Assembly (NCBI GenBank): GCA_027625915.1
Contig: JANTQA010000023.1
Coordinates: 7,874,001-7,938,000 of the forward strand
Direction of reading: 5' to 3'
Length of the DNA stretch: 64,000 nucleotides
From: Anaeramoeba flamelloides
Taxonomy: Eukaryota; Metamonada; Anaeramoebidae
Under the pieces are notes generated by a model. The model was not told where the DNA came from and made no database searches. It worked only from the letters and a program-made list of their open reading frames with translations. Below, in pieces: positions 1-11,151 of the stretch (its first letter is position 1; each line of letters begins with the position of its first letter). The translations under genes were made by a program, and so were the position numbers.

Positions 1-973
1 AACTTTTTAACTTTTCCAAAGATTTTGTAATTTTAGTTTAGATCTATTCATAAATTGGTACTATGAAATTAAGTAGAATATTAATTCTTTGAAACAGTAC
101 CTATTTTGAATTTATTTGAAAATAAATCAATTAGAAATATTTCCAAAAAAATTTTTGAAAAAACAATTAAAGTACTTTTTTTTTACCAAACAATGTAACT
201 ACCAAATCCAATAAAAAAAAAAAAAAACGAGTAAAATGGTAAATATACAAACAGTTTTCTAAATAATATAAATATCTAAATGGTTTTCCCTTCAATTCGG
301 TAATCTATCAAGGTTAAACCTATTTTAAACAATTAAATTATGATCAAAAAATAAATAATAAATACCAATTTTCATACTTTTTTAAATATAATAAACGATT
401 GTAGACAGAAATTATCATAGTATTCATTAAATAATGTCTAACAAGCAAACAAATTGAATTATTATAAACAATCAATAAAACATTAATATTAATTTTGGAT
501 ATTTAAATAGTTTTATTTGACAAATGGTGAATAAAAAGTATTTCAAAATCAATTTATAGCTGCTTTTTTTTGGAAAAAACTTTGAAATATATAATAACCC
601 TCTTGCATATTTCAAATTTTGTCATACTTTTCGAGTATTATTCAAACAAATTTAATATTTTGGACATGTAAAGGGGCCGATCTTGTACAAATAATGAATA
701 TATTTACTCAAATTTTTAATAAAAAGAATTCTTACTTCAAAAAAAAAACAAATAAAACTAATATCAAAAAAAGAAATTTTATTAATTAAATATTTGATTT
801 GTCTCAAATTAATAATTGTTTCTTTTACTATTAAAACAAAATTTGAACAATTAATGTACTAGAACGGGATAGATATTGTCTCTCATTTAAATATTGGAAT
901 TTGATGATCTTTGTATAAAAAAGGAAAAACTTTTTAATAACAAATAAAATAAAAGCTCAGTTTTTTTGTTTTT
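1..973. other. AT-rich non-coding flank downstream of glycerol kinase
   Basis: I see no gene, tRNA or clear repeat here. It is homopolymer-rich A/T sequence lying 3' of the minus-strand glycerol kinase. It presumably contains that gene's 3' untranslated region and poly(A) site, but I cannot place either with confidence. Confidence 0.5.
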
Positions 974-2497
974 TTAATCGATCCAACCAAAGGAGCGTAT
1001 TACAGCTTTGTTCCATTTTCTAATTCTCTGCTCTCTTTCTCTTTTACTTATTTGGGAAGAAAAGACATCAAAATTTGTGGCATTTCTAACTTTTTCTGTA
1101 AAATCCTTGGTATCTTTAAAAAGGCCTATAGCTCTACCTGCAGCAAAGGCTGCTCCGAGCGCTGTATTTTCGATCATATTGGGTCTCCAAATGTCTATGC
1201 CAATTAAATCTGATTGGATTTGCATTCCAATATCTGAATTTGACATTCCCCCGTCAACTTTTAATTTCCTGAGTGTCACCCCAGCGTCTTGTTGCATTGC
1301 CTTTAACACTTCGTGGGTCTGGAAGCAGACGCTTTCCAGACAAGCACGGGCGAGATGGTATTTGTTGGTATAAGTGGTCAATCCACAAAATACTCCTCTA
1401 GCGTCTTGCCGCCACCTTGGGGCAAAAAGGCCTGAAAACGCTGGCACGAAATAGACGTCGCCGGTGTCTTTAACCTTGAGCGCCATCTGGTCAAGCTCCT
1501 GGGGTGTTTTGACAATATTCAAATTGTCTCTAAACCACTGCACCGCAGATCCAGCAACTGGGACGGAACCCTCAAGTGCGTATTTACAGTCCTCCTTGCC
1601 TAATTGGTAAGCTACTGTTGTCAAAAGCCCATGCTTTGATTGGATCATTTTCTTACCTGTTTGGAAAAGAATAAAGGCGCCCGTACCGTATGTATTTTTG
1701 ACCTCACCTGGCTCAAAACAACAATGCCCAACAAGCGCCGCCTGTTGATCACCTAAAATACCGCTTATGGGTACGCCCTTGAGCTCTGGCAATTCCTCGT
1801 CTTCGATGACACTGTAAATTTCAGAAGAGCTACAAATTTCGGGCATGATGTCAATGGGGACGTTTAATGATTTGCACATATCCTCAGACCATTGCCTCTT
1901 TTTGATGTCCATTAGGAGGGTTCTTGAGGCGTTGGAGACGTCTGTTGCATGTCTTTTTTTGCCACTCAAGTTATATAACAACCAAGTATCAATATTCCCA
2001 AACATTGCGTTTTTCTGGCGCACAGAATCCCTAACAGAGGGGACATTATCGATCAGCCATTTGATTTTCGTTCCAGAGAAATACGAAGAGATTGGCAAGC
2101 CTGTAATTGATCGAAACACATCAGCTGATCCATGCATCTTGATGAGATCATTACACAGATTTGTGTTCCTCGTGTCATGCCATACTAAGGCAGGGTGTAG
2201 CGGGATGCCTGTCCTGCGATCCCACATGACAGTTGTTTCTCTTTGGTTGGTGATCCCAATTGCACTAATTGATCCAGAAGAAATTCCCTTGGTTTTCAAT
2301 TGGCCCAAACAGTCCCGAACACATTTACGGACACACGACATGATCTCGCGAGGAGACTGCTCGGTCCATCCGGGCTGTGGGCGGTACTGTGTAAATTCCC
2401 TTTGGGATTTCGCTACAATATTAAGCGTCTGATCAAAAACAATAAACCGAGAAGATGTGGTTCCTTGATCAATTGCTCCAATAAGTTGTGTTTGCAT
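974..2497 (-). CDS. Glycerol kinase (FGGY family)
   Basis: Converts glycerol and ATP to sn-glycerol 3-phosphate in the cytosol, feeding glycolysis and glycerolipid synthesis. The 507-residue length matches the family (about 500). Family motifs run in order: the N-terminal phosphate-binding stretch IDQGTTSSRFIVFD, NQRETTVMWDRRTG, the substrate segment LVWHDTR, GDQQAALVGH, the ATP-site YGTGAF, and the C-terminal FGGY region KVDGGMSNSD with NTALGAAFAAG near the end. The start is the ATG at 2497-2495; two codons earlier there is only a TTG, which a eukaryote would not normally use. The gene is intact and has no intron. Its codons are much richer in G and C than those of the giant ORFs in this window, as for RPS2, which fits strong expression; recent transfer from a bacterium is an alternative I cannot test here. 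It ends in TAA. Confidence 0.97.
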   Translation of the reverse strand: MQTQLIGAIDQGTTSSRFIVFDQTLNIVAKSQREFTQYRPQPGWTEQSPREIMSCVRKCVRDCLGQLKTKGISSGSISAIGITNQRETTVMWDRRTGIPLHPALVWHDTRNTNLCNDLIKMHGSADVFRSITGLPISSYFSGTKIKWLIDNVPSVRDSVRQKNAMFGNIDTWLLYNLSGKKRHATDVSNASRTLLMDIKKRQWSEDMCKSLNVPIDIMPEICSSSEIYSVIEDEELPELKGVPISGILGDQQAALVGHCCFEPGEVKNTYGTGAFILFQTGKKMIQSKHGLLTTVAYQLGKEDCKYALEGSVPVAGSAVQWFRDNLNIVKTPQELDQMALKVKDTGDVYFVPAFSGLFAPRWRQDARGVFCGLTTYTNKYHLARACLESVCFQTHEVLKAMQQDAGVTLRKLKVDGGMSNSDIGMQIQSDLIGIDIWRPNMIENTALGAAFAAGRAIGLFKDTKDFTEKVRNATNFDVFSSQISKREREQRIRKWNKAVIRSFGWID

Positions 2498-2729
2498 CGA
2501 CAATTAATTGTTGAAGTTTGTTGGAAAAATATTTAAACACAAAGGCGAAAAAAATGGAATATTCTTTGTTAATTGCTTTAAGGGTAAATTCGATTTACAT
2601 TTTTCTTGTAAATAAAATTAAATAAATTACCAATTACAAGCTTCAAGGTTTTTGTATTTTTCAAATGGTTAAGATAAAAATTATAAAAGGAATCTTTTAA
2701 AAATATTGAGTAAAAAAAATCGAAATGAG

Positions 2730-4114
2730 CTGTCAATCTAAAACTGGGAAAATTTTAAAAACACTTTTAATTTTATTTGATCAATTGAGAATATATGTCC
2801 CTACGACCCAAAAAACACTAAAAATGAAAAACTGAAGAAATACTTTCTATTAATACAATTAAATAAACTAAATGAATAAAATAATAATAAATAAAGTTTC
2901 AATTTAACTTTTTCTTGAAAACATGTTTTGCCAAAATCATTGAATTCAAACTTGAAATTATGTATATTTTTAGATACATTATCTTGTTTTAACTGATTTA
3001 CTAAAATAAATTCTAAATTATGGGGAATTTTAATTTCACAAAAGGCACTAATTTGGTCTTCAAATGTTTTTTTTTGTTTTAAATGGTAAAATTAAAAAAA
3101 AATTCAACTAAAAAGATAAACTTTCTGGAAAAGCATTCTAATTAATATATTAACTTATTCTTTGATTTCAAGCTTTTCTCAACCCCAATTTTTCAAAAAA
3201 AAATAAAAAAGTGCACTTTAATTTCAAAAAATATTTTCGATATTCAAAAATTTCGAGTGTTATTATTCTAAAAAAATTATCACAGTAGTTAATTGAATTA
3301 AGTTATGAACTTAATTTCGAAAAATATTAATCAGAAAAAAATAGTGCTTAATTTTATTATGGACATATGTAATAATTGAAAAAAAAATATTCCAATTTGA
3401 AAGGTAAATAGATAAATTATCAAGTAAACATTAACTATTTCTTTGAATTGTTGGCTAAGTATTCTATAAATAACGATTTTAACCCTTTGATAAATGTAGA
3501 AATCTAACATATCCCAAATTAAAAAAATAATTGAGCAAATGACTAAAAAAAAAATCTCTTTTGATATTAAACTTTAAAATAAGAATCATTTTTAATCTAT
3601 TGAAAACATGTTACACAAATCTTAAAGTGAGAAAGATATTTGATTTTTTTAAATTTTAATTAAATTAATAAAACTATTTTGAAAAATAGATCCCCGAAGT
3701 TTATCAATTGATATTTAATATTGTGCTAACATTATTAATAAGCAAAGAATCAGAAAAAATTAAAATATTTATTTAATAAAATATAAAACTCAAAATAATA
3801 ATTATAGCCAATCTTTTCTCATCAATTTAGAAATTATCTAAGGGATAATCACAATAAAATAGATTTTTTTTTAGTCATTTACTCAATTATTTTTTTAATT
3901 TGGGATATGTTAGATTTCTACATTTATCAAAGGGTTAAAATCGTTATTTATAGAATACTTAGCCAACAATTCAAAGAAATAGTTAATGTTTACTTGATAA
4001 TTTATCTATTTACCTTTCAAATTGGAATATTTTTTTTCAATTATTACATATATTCTCAATTGATCAAATAAAAATAAAAGTGTTTTTAAAATTTTCCCAG
4101 TTTTAGATTAACAG
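2730..4114. mobile_element. Inverted-repeat DNA transposon remnant (non-autonomous), carrying a nested insertion
   Basis: The two ends are inverted copies: CTGTCAATCTAAAACTGGG at 2730 and the complement of CTGTTAATCTAAAACTGGG ending at 4114. The similarity continues inward for hundreds of bases: 3365-3560 pairs with about 3860-4065, once the nested insert at 2797-3364 is left out. The element is therefore a long foldback with a central spacer of about 300 bp and no transposase frame. No clear target duplication is visible at its outer ends, so the superfamily is undecided. It is a DNA transposon derivative by structure only. Confidence 0.75.
2797..3364. mobile_element. Nested insertion inside the left arm of the 2730-4114 element
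   Basis: Comparing the two arms of the host foldback shows 568 extra bases in the left arm. The insert begins GTCCCTACGACCC and ends TTATTATGGAC, so its first and last four bases are complementary (GTCC/GGAC). Host sequence ATAT is present on both sides of the insert but only once in the uninterrupted right arm, consistent with a 4-bp target-site duplication. No coding frame is visible. The family is unknown. Confidence 0.65.
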
Positions 4115-4825
4115 TAATTACGATTTTATTGGACAATCATAAAAAGTGACCTGATTATAAGATTTTAAAATTTTATTCTTTAAATTATCATTACGAAAAA
4201 AAAAAATTTACTTTTCAATGATCAAAAATATAGTGAGGTATAACCAAAAAGGATATAAATTGTAAATGAAAAAAAAAGTTAAATTGATTTTTATTGTAAA
4301 TTGTTATTAAATAGGAAATTTTTGCAAGTAATATTCTTTTTATTATTTTCCATTGAAAATAATACAATTACAATATTCTATTTTTTTGTGTTAAAATAAA
4401 AATTGCGATAAAGAGAATAATTATTTTTTTATGTGGCTTAAATGATTTCTCTAAACTTTTACAAATCCTTGAGACTTTGACGACGTTTCACCCCCTTTAA
4501 AAATAAGATAAAGTGTTTGTATAGGTTGTAAAGTGTCTCCAAGTGTTTAAAAGTTTTAAAAGACATAAAGTTTTATAAACTGAATTAGATTGTTAAGTAG
4601 TGAAAAATAAAATTTTTTCTTTTCATTTTTTTAACTCAATTAAAATTCCAGATGAATAATAAGATCAAGCAACGAATAACCCTTTCAGGTTTGTACTTGG
4701 ATATAAAATAGATTTGTGTTTTTCTAATAGGTTTATTCCTTCAAATTTAAATAATCAAATAGCAGAAAGAGAAATTCTCCTTTTTATTTGTGATCTGTTA
4801 AAAAGATATATAGTAGGGAAAAAAA

Positions 4826-5294
4826 TACCGTACATGAAAAAAATCCCCGAGAAGATTTTTAATTGTGAATATTAGTAAAATTATTGTGTAATTTCATTTT
4901 TTTATAATTAAATTCCTTATTATAAATAACCAATTTTTTTATGAGATTAGTAATAAACCTACCTAAAGTTCATCAAAGTAAGGTGTCTCTAGAATACTCG
5001 AGTAATTGTTTGATAGCCTATGTTGATCAACTTTTTTTGAAAAACAATTGGGTTTTATTGGGGTTTACTAGAGTTTGGAAAATGATAATTTTTCTTCTTG
5101 TTTTTTGATTGATTGAATTGTGTTTTGAACAAGTGTGATTTCATTAATCATCATTCTAATAAGTGGGTGGGTTATAATTGAAAAAGTTCGATTCTTAAAA
5201 AAAGGAATTTGATTTTAATTAAATGAAATTACACAATAATTTTACTAATATTCACAATTAAAAATCTTGTCAGGGATTTTTTTCATGTCAGGTA
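4826..5294. mobile_element. MITE with about 70-bp terminal inverted repeats, copy 1
   Basis: A 469-bp element that starts near TACCGTACATGAAAAAAATC and ends with the complement of TACCTGACATGAAAAAAATC. The inverted similarity continues to the segment that reads GTGTAATTTCATTT at the inner end of each arm. A second full-length diverged copy lies at 56496-56961, with the same internal order, so this is a true dispersed family. There is no open frame of note. The flanks are A-runs and T-runs, which hide any target duplication. Confidence 0.85.
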
Positions 5295-6561
5295 TTTTTT
5301 TTCACTGCTTTATATTATCTAGTTATGTTTTCTGTACAATACAAAGATATTTACTAAGAACAAGAATAAGGAGAAGAAAAAAATTGTACAAAAAATCTTA
5401 TTAATTAGTGATAAGGTAGCTAGGTTGTTGTGAAAGATTTTGAAAAATTGATCATTGCTATAAAATTGAATAAAATTTAGTAATTGATTTAATTAAAAGA
5501 ATAATCCTTAAATCTCACATGAAGATTTCGTAAGTTTATAAACCGATTTTTTCAACATAATTTACAATATGGGCAATATAATTATTGGTATTTCTTTATC
5601 TTTATTTTATAAATTTTGGTGACCAAAAGGGATCAATAGATCTATTAATCTAAATACTTTACAAGACAATAAAACTCTTTGATCTAATTATTGATTAAAT
5701 TTTTTTACTTTTTATTTTAACAAAATAATATTTTGTTCAAGGATCTGTTTTTTGATCAGACAGATAATTTTCCTTTTGAAAAATAATGTTGAATTTACTA
5801 AAAATTCATCAGTTATATTATGATTAATTTTTAATCACCATTATTTTGATAGTTGTCACAATTTTTTTAGACAAATATCGAGTTTTTATGACAAATTGCT
5901 ATTTTCTAGAATATCTCAATATTATTTATTATCATGATTTTATCAATTTAGGAAGGTTTTGGTTAACTTTATTATGAATTGGAAAATAAAATATATTTCA
6001 AAATTTTTAACATCACTAAAAAGGTTCAAAGAATCACAATTATAAAATTTTATTCAAATTGAAAATAATTTTGATTTTTATAAAAACTTACTCATTTTTC
6101 ATCTTTTAGTTTTTTGTTTGACTTTAATTTTTTATATTACCATACCTATTAGGTTTGATCAAAAAAATTTCCAATTTTTCTAATTTTTTTGAAGTTGAGT
6201 TGTTACAAATAGAAGAGCTTAAATAAAATTGGTTGATAGTATCTATCCATTTGATTGATCAATATTCCTAATAGAATATGAACAAAATTTCAATATATTT
6301 TTTTGTTTACTATCTCCAAAATTTTTAGAACACTGATAATTTATTTGTATTGATAATTATTTATTTTTTTTTGTTAATATTCTAATTTATAAGCAATTTT
6401 TAACAATCCAATTAGTGAATGGTTCTAATTTGGTATTTATTCTTAATATTGATTGGATTGAATTTTTTTTCAAGAATTCAAATTTTAGTGTGTTGAAAAT
6501 TTTGAATTGGAGTTTATAACCCAAAGTCTCATATATCTAGTATTTTTTTATATTCTTTATA

Positions 6562-6759
6562 CAATCAGTTCCACTTTTAAGGTACAAAATTGGAACTTTA
6601 ATTTAAGGTAAAAAAAAACTCAAATTAAGGCACAAAATTTGTAAAAATTTTTTTTCATAATTTATTTTACTTGAATTTGAATTTAGTGCCTTAATTTGAG
6701 ATTTTAATTGTGCCTTAAATTTTGGTTCGAAGTTTGTGTATGAAAAGTGGAACTGGCTG
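6562..6759. mobile_element. Tc1/mariner-type MITE (CAGTCAGTTCC family), copy 1
   Basis: A 198-bp near-palindromic element bounded by the inverted repeat CAATCAGTTCCACTTTTAAG at the left and the complement of CAGCCAGTTCCACTTTT at the right. It is flanked on both sides by TA, the target duplication typical of Tc1/mariner elements, and its ends begin with CA as in that superfamily. A second copy sits in the long intron of the WW-RhoGAP gene (25690-25881). It is non-coding and non-autonomous; no parent transposase is in the window. Confidence 0.85.
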
Positions 6760-7870
6760 TAAGATATTTCTAAAAAAGTATATCAATTTTTATCAAATTT
6801 CATAAAATAGTACTCTTTGTTAGTGAATTATTTGTGGATTTAAAATATCAAATTTAGTTAAATATTAATACCAATTGAATCAATTTTTAGAGTATTTATT
6901 CTCAAATATGTATAATAAAATATTTTCAAAAAATGAAAATAAAAAAATACTTTTTTCAGAAGAAAAAAATGCACAACAAATTTCAATAAAAATAAAGAAA
7001 TCTGAAAAGGGTACAAACAATTTTTTAAAAAACAAAATATTGTTAAACACTTTTTATTCTATTAGGACTTTTATCAATATTAAACATCTTAGTAAAGTGT
7101 TTTTTGAATTAAAAGAAAAAAATAATCACCTTTTTTTACATAAGTGGAAAAATATCTGATAAAAACGAGATCAGAAATTTCAACTTCTTTTATTTATGTT
7201 ATGACATACTAAAAAACAAATTGGATAATTACCGAAATCAAAAAAAATGATTGTAAATGATTATGTATAATTTTTAAAAAAAGTATGGCTATTAGGTTTA
7301 AAAAACATATTTATAAACAAATTTACCCCGCTTTTTTGAAAATGGTTTAATCAAAAAAAAATTTGAATTGAAGGGAAAAAAAACTAATTTTTACAATAAT
7401 TATTCCAATAAAAAGATGATATATTATAAAATCAAAAAACAAAATTAAATTTTCAAATTTAAAATTTTAATTTTCGTGGAATTTTATTATTATTTAAATA
7501 ATTTGATAAATAATTTTTTATATGTTATTAAATTATTAGTTTTATTCTCCAATTAGAAAAACATTAAAGAATATATTAGATTTAAATCATACTATTAATC
7601 TTTTAAAAATATTGTTTAAAAAAATTTTTTAAAAATAACTGTCAAATCTAAAACTCGGAACTTTTCAAAAGTTCTTAAATTAATCGTTTTTGGATTACCC
7701 ATCGAAAATACATACGTTGTAAGTTAATATCAATTATTTGACAAAAATTTTTGTCATGTGTCGAAAATGTTAAGTAATAGGAAAACCAAATCAAATAAAA
7801 TTCATAGAATAAACTATTAAGAAGAAAAAAAAAAAAAAAAAAAAAAAAAAGTTTAAATGGTAAATTCTCT

Positions 7871-9898
7871 TCAAAATTTACCACAGCACCCTTTTGTATC
7901 AAGAATTTTATCTTGTGATCTTCTAACTTTAGACTCTTTGGCTCTTTGCTTTTTTCTCCACAGGTGCTGGTAATGTTTAATTGCTTCGCCAATAAAACGA
8001 GCTTCTATTTTTTTTGGAATGTATATATATTTTTCAATTTTATTCTCACCTCCAAACAATATAAATCGAATGATTTGATGGTTTTTTTTAAATCGGGATA
8101 TTTTAAAGTCATCAGCAAATTTCATCTGTATTGCTTCCGATCGCAGTGATCCTAAAATAATTCCCGATTCAGTAATCTTTAGAAATGCTGGATCAAGTGG
8201 AATAAAATTTTCTTCAATTAAATATATAGAGTATTTAATTGTAGGGTTTTTTTCTTTCGACAATTGTGAAATAAGCTCTTTTCTTTGTTCGCGGTTTTCG
8301 TATTTAGGGGTGTTTTTTTCGATTTGCATTTGGATTTTTGATTTTCGAACAACTTTGTTATTGGAATCAAGAAAGGGTGGCAATGTTGAAACGTCCAATT
8401 CTTTGACATTGAAGTTGTTGATTTTAAAATTATTCCCAATTCTTTTATCCTTGCCTCTTGATTGGTTATAAATCATTAGCATAAATAATAATGACAATTT
8501 TGTATTTTGATCTTTTACAAATAATTTGACTTTCTTATTTGTTAAGTTGTCTGTTAAAGTGAAGGACATGTTATCGATGGGATCTTTAGAAATAATTAAA
8601 TTTTTTCCCCAATTACTTTTGAATATTGTTAAATCATGGCTAACAGTTAACTTTCCCAAGTTGCTTTCTTTTCTGTTATCATTTGCATTGTCGTTGTATT
8701 TCTCCTTCTCCTCCTCTTCTTCTTCCTTTTCCTCTTTTTCTTCCTCTTTTTCTTCCTCTTCTTCTTTGTCATCCAAATAATTATTTAATTTTGTAAAAAT
8801 ATTTATTTTGCCTATTGTCTTTAGTATTATTGATACTTCTTTTCGATTAAACTCCAAACTAGCCTTTATTTTTTCAAAATTGTCGGGATTTTCTAAGAAT
8901 ATTTGATGACTATTTTTCTTTAAAATGCAATCTTTGATTGCCTTTTTCCAATTTTGGTAATATTTTTCTTGAATTAATAAAAATGAACCAAGATCTTGTT
9001 GTGGTAATTGTGAAAGATCAAGAGACTTCCACTCGTCCAGGGTATTATAAATAAAAAAAGAATCTAGGAAATGGTATTTTTTTTCAAAATCTTGTGGATA
9101 TTTCTTTTGAATCTCCCCTTCAAGATCATTTCCATCGAAATTTTTGATCATTTCCAATATTTTTTGGAGTGATCTTGAAGAAAAATAATTGTACGAGTTC
9201 TCGAAATTAAGAAACTTGTTTCTGGTTTTTGTAATTTTTTCATTCTTTTCGAATTCTTGTTGCAGCTCGAGATCGGCTTTTATTTTGATTTTCTTTTTTG
9301 TAGTTTTATAATCTGTATAGAGAATTGATTTCATTTCCATTTTGGGGTAGTCTTTTTTCAATTGTACCTTAACATCGGAAGGGAAGTGTGGGTTTGGGTA
9401 AACACCAGCAACGCCTTTAATTTCTGAAAAGATTTGTTCCTGTGAGCCCGTGATTAGCCATATTTTGCGGACTTGTTGTGGGACCTGGATCCTTTTCCCT
9501 TCGCTTTCATAGATACTACAAAGCTTTGTGAGGGCCTTGGTTAATAACACAACGGAGTGTTTTTTTTTCTTATGAAGATCAGCACTATCAAATAATTCGG
9601 TGCTATCGAATTGGTAAAATTCAGTTAGGGTTTTCCTGAACTCATTTAAATTTTCAAAACGTTGAACTTCCTCCATTTTTGTGTGTGTGATCAAAAACTT
9701 TGGTTGTGGTGCAATCATGTTCAAAAATTTACATAAGCAGACACCCTGTGGATCAAAAATTTGCTTTTCGGTTAGCATGTTATCGTTAAGAATTTTTCTG
9801 AACCGATAAACAATCTTTTTCTTCTCTTTCTCGAAATTTAACAAGAATGTCTTTTTTCTTCTTGCTTGGTATGGTGTGTGTTCGTTTTTGTTTTCCAT
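7871..9898 (-). CDS. Calponin-homology (CH) domain protein with C-terminal PH-like region
   Basis: A 675-residue cytoskeletal or signalling protein, function inferred only from domains. Residues about 30-135 match a CH domain: the hallmark GVCLCKFLNMIAP, then ENLNEF-like RFENLNEFRKTL, and the closing LFDSADLHKKKKHSVVLLTKAL, equivalent to the family's DL-E-kN-V--L block. CH domains bind actin or signalling partners. A Glu/Lys low-complexity linker occupies about residues 395-425. The last 130 residues alternate strands and finish in a helix (ARFIGEAIKHYQHLW), suggesting a PH-like fold, unproven. The ATG at 9898-9896 sits in an A-rich context after a non-coding leader. It is the only large gene here that stops with TGA, and a GTAAAT donor-like site lies just before that stop, so further exons toward lower coordinates cannot be excluded. 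Confidence 0.75.
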   Translation of the reverse strand: MENKNEHTPYQARRKKTFLLNFEKEKKKIVYRFRKILNDNMLTEKQIFDPQGVCLCKFLNMIAPQPKFLITHTKMEEVQRFENLNEFRKTLTEFYQFDSTELFDSADLHKKKKHSVVLLTKALTKLCSIYESEGKRIQVPQQVRKIWLITGSQEQIFSEIKGVAGVYPNPHFPSDVKVQLKKDYPKMEMKSILYTDYKTTKKKIKIKADLELQQEFEKNEKITKTRNKFLNFENSYNYFSSRSLQKILEMIKNFDGNDLEGEIQKKYPQDFEKKYHFLDSFFIYNTLDEWKSLDLSQLPQQDLGSFLLIQEKYYQNWKKAIKDCILKKNSHQIFLENPDNFEKIKASLEFNRKEVSIILKTIGKINIFTKLNNYLDDKEEEEEKEEEKEEKEEEEEEKEKYNDNANDNRKESNLGKLTVSHDLTIFKSNWGKNLIISKDPIDNMSFTLTDNLTNKKVKLFVKDQNTKLSLLFMLMIYNQSRGKDKRIGNNFKINNFNVKELDVSTLPPFLDSNNKVVRKSKIQMQIEKNTPKYENREQRKELISQLSKEKNPTIKYSIYLIEENFIPLDPAFLKITESGIILGSLRSEAIQMKFADDFKISRFKKNHQIIRFILFGGENKIEKYIYIPKKIEARFIGEAIKHYQHLWRKKQRAKESKVRRSQDKILDTKGCCGKF

Positions 9899-10750
9899 TT
9901 CTTTTTGTGGTAATTAAAACAAAGAAATTCAGATTTGAAAAAATGATCTAACAAATTTAATTTCACAATTTTTCAACATAAACCCATCTGTTCAACAAAG
10001 TTTTGACTTTTACAGTAGTGTGTTACTTTCCAATATTTTCAGACACTTTCCTATCCCATAAAATGGTGAAAAAATTGGTAGAGTGAAGAATTTTTTTCAT
10101 TTGTTTCAATTTCAATTTAACTTTTTAAATTTTTTTTCTCTAAAAATAGAGACTCTTGAAAATAATTCAAGAAAAATTCTTTGATATTTACATGTTTAAT
10201 TCTCTGAGTCAAGAAAGAATTTAATAGCAATGATTAGATAAGTTATTTTGTTGATTACTATGAGACAAAAGTTTGATTAAAAAAGTTGTTAACTACTATT
10301 TTCAGACCTGAGTTAATGACAAAAAGTAGGGAAATGAGATATCTTTAAAAAGTTTCCTATTTTACCAAAAAAGCTTTTGTTGTCGTTATTTATTTGTCTT
10401 TTCTTAAATTATTTACTAAATAATCAAAATTACGACATGTAATTTTAATGATTTGTTGATTTACTTTGATCAAAAACTCTAAGAAGAAATAAAAAACATT
10501 AAATAAATTACGATTATAAATATTTTCTGTTTGGGAATAAAAAAAAGACCTTTTTTGAGAATACACTTTAAGATTCAACTTATTGAGAGAAATAGGAAAA
10601 CATTGATCATACTTTCTATTTTTTCGATAATGTGATTGATTCAATTTTGAAAAAAACTTAAAATACAATTAAAAAAATATATTCGTTAAATTATTAAGTT
10701 TTTTAGAGAAAACAAATTTTTTTTTATTTTTTTATTATACAAAAAGTGTA

Positions 10751-11151
10751 CAGATGTTCCAAGGCTACCATGAAATTTTATCAATCTCAAATTTTGATGT
10801 TGATATAGATTTTTAAATCTAAGAATATAAGAATAAGAAAGATTATATTGAAAATATTTTTTCAGAAATGAGTTGATATGAAAAATAAACTTCTAATGTT
10901 ATCGAAAAATAAATTCATTTGTTTTAGAGTAAATTTTATGTTTGTTTCTTCATGATTTTTCGATGTTTAGAGTCATTTTGGGTTCTGAAATTTTATTTGA
11001 AAATCATATAAAATTCTTGAATATTATTCTCATTTAGGAATTGTTTTTTTTCAATCTGAGCTTCATTATTCCAATACACAACTTCGTAAAAATCTATATA
11101 AAAATCAAAATTTGATATTGATAAAATCCCATGGTAGCTTTGGATTGACTG
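10751..11151. mobile_element. TA-flanked MITE (CCAAGGCTACC family), copy 1
   Basis: A 401-bp foldback. The left end reads CAGATGTTCCAAGGCTACCA and is preceded by TA; the right end is the complement of CAGTCAATCCAAAGCTACCA. The arms continue through a shared AAATTTTGATGTTGATATAG segment. A copy with the same layout lies at 43148-43543, where TA is kept on both sides. At this copy the right TA has been lost. It is probably a Tc1/mariner-type non-autonomous element. Confidence 0.8.

Larger units (their letters stand above)
2504..7870. other. 5.4-kb non-coding interval rich in mobile elements
   Basis: No convincing gene is present between the glycerol kinase start and the CH-domain gene stop; both flanking genes are on the minus strand. 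The interval holds three recognisable elements, listed separately: an inverted-repeat transposon with a nested insertion, a 469-bp MITE and a 198-bp TA-flanked MITE. A 94-codon open frame at 6875-7159 (Lys/Asn-rich, opening with TTG) has no recognisable motif and I do not call it a gene. At about 7638-7672 there is a stretch resembling the terminal repeat of the 2730-4114 element, perhaps a lone remnant end. Confidence 0.6.

Noticed and set aside
6875-7159. Small Lys/Asn-rich gene
   Set aside because: It opens with TTG, has no motif, and its composition is what random AT-rich DNA yields.
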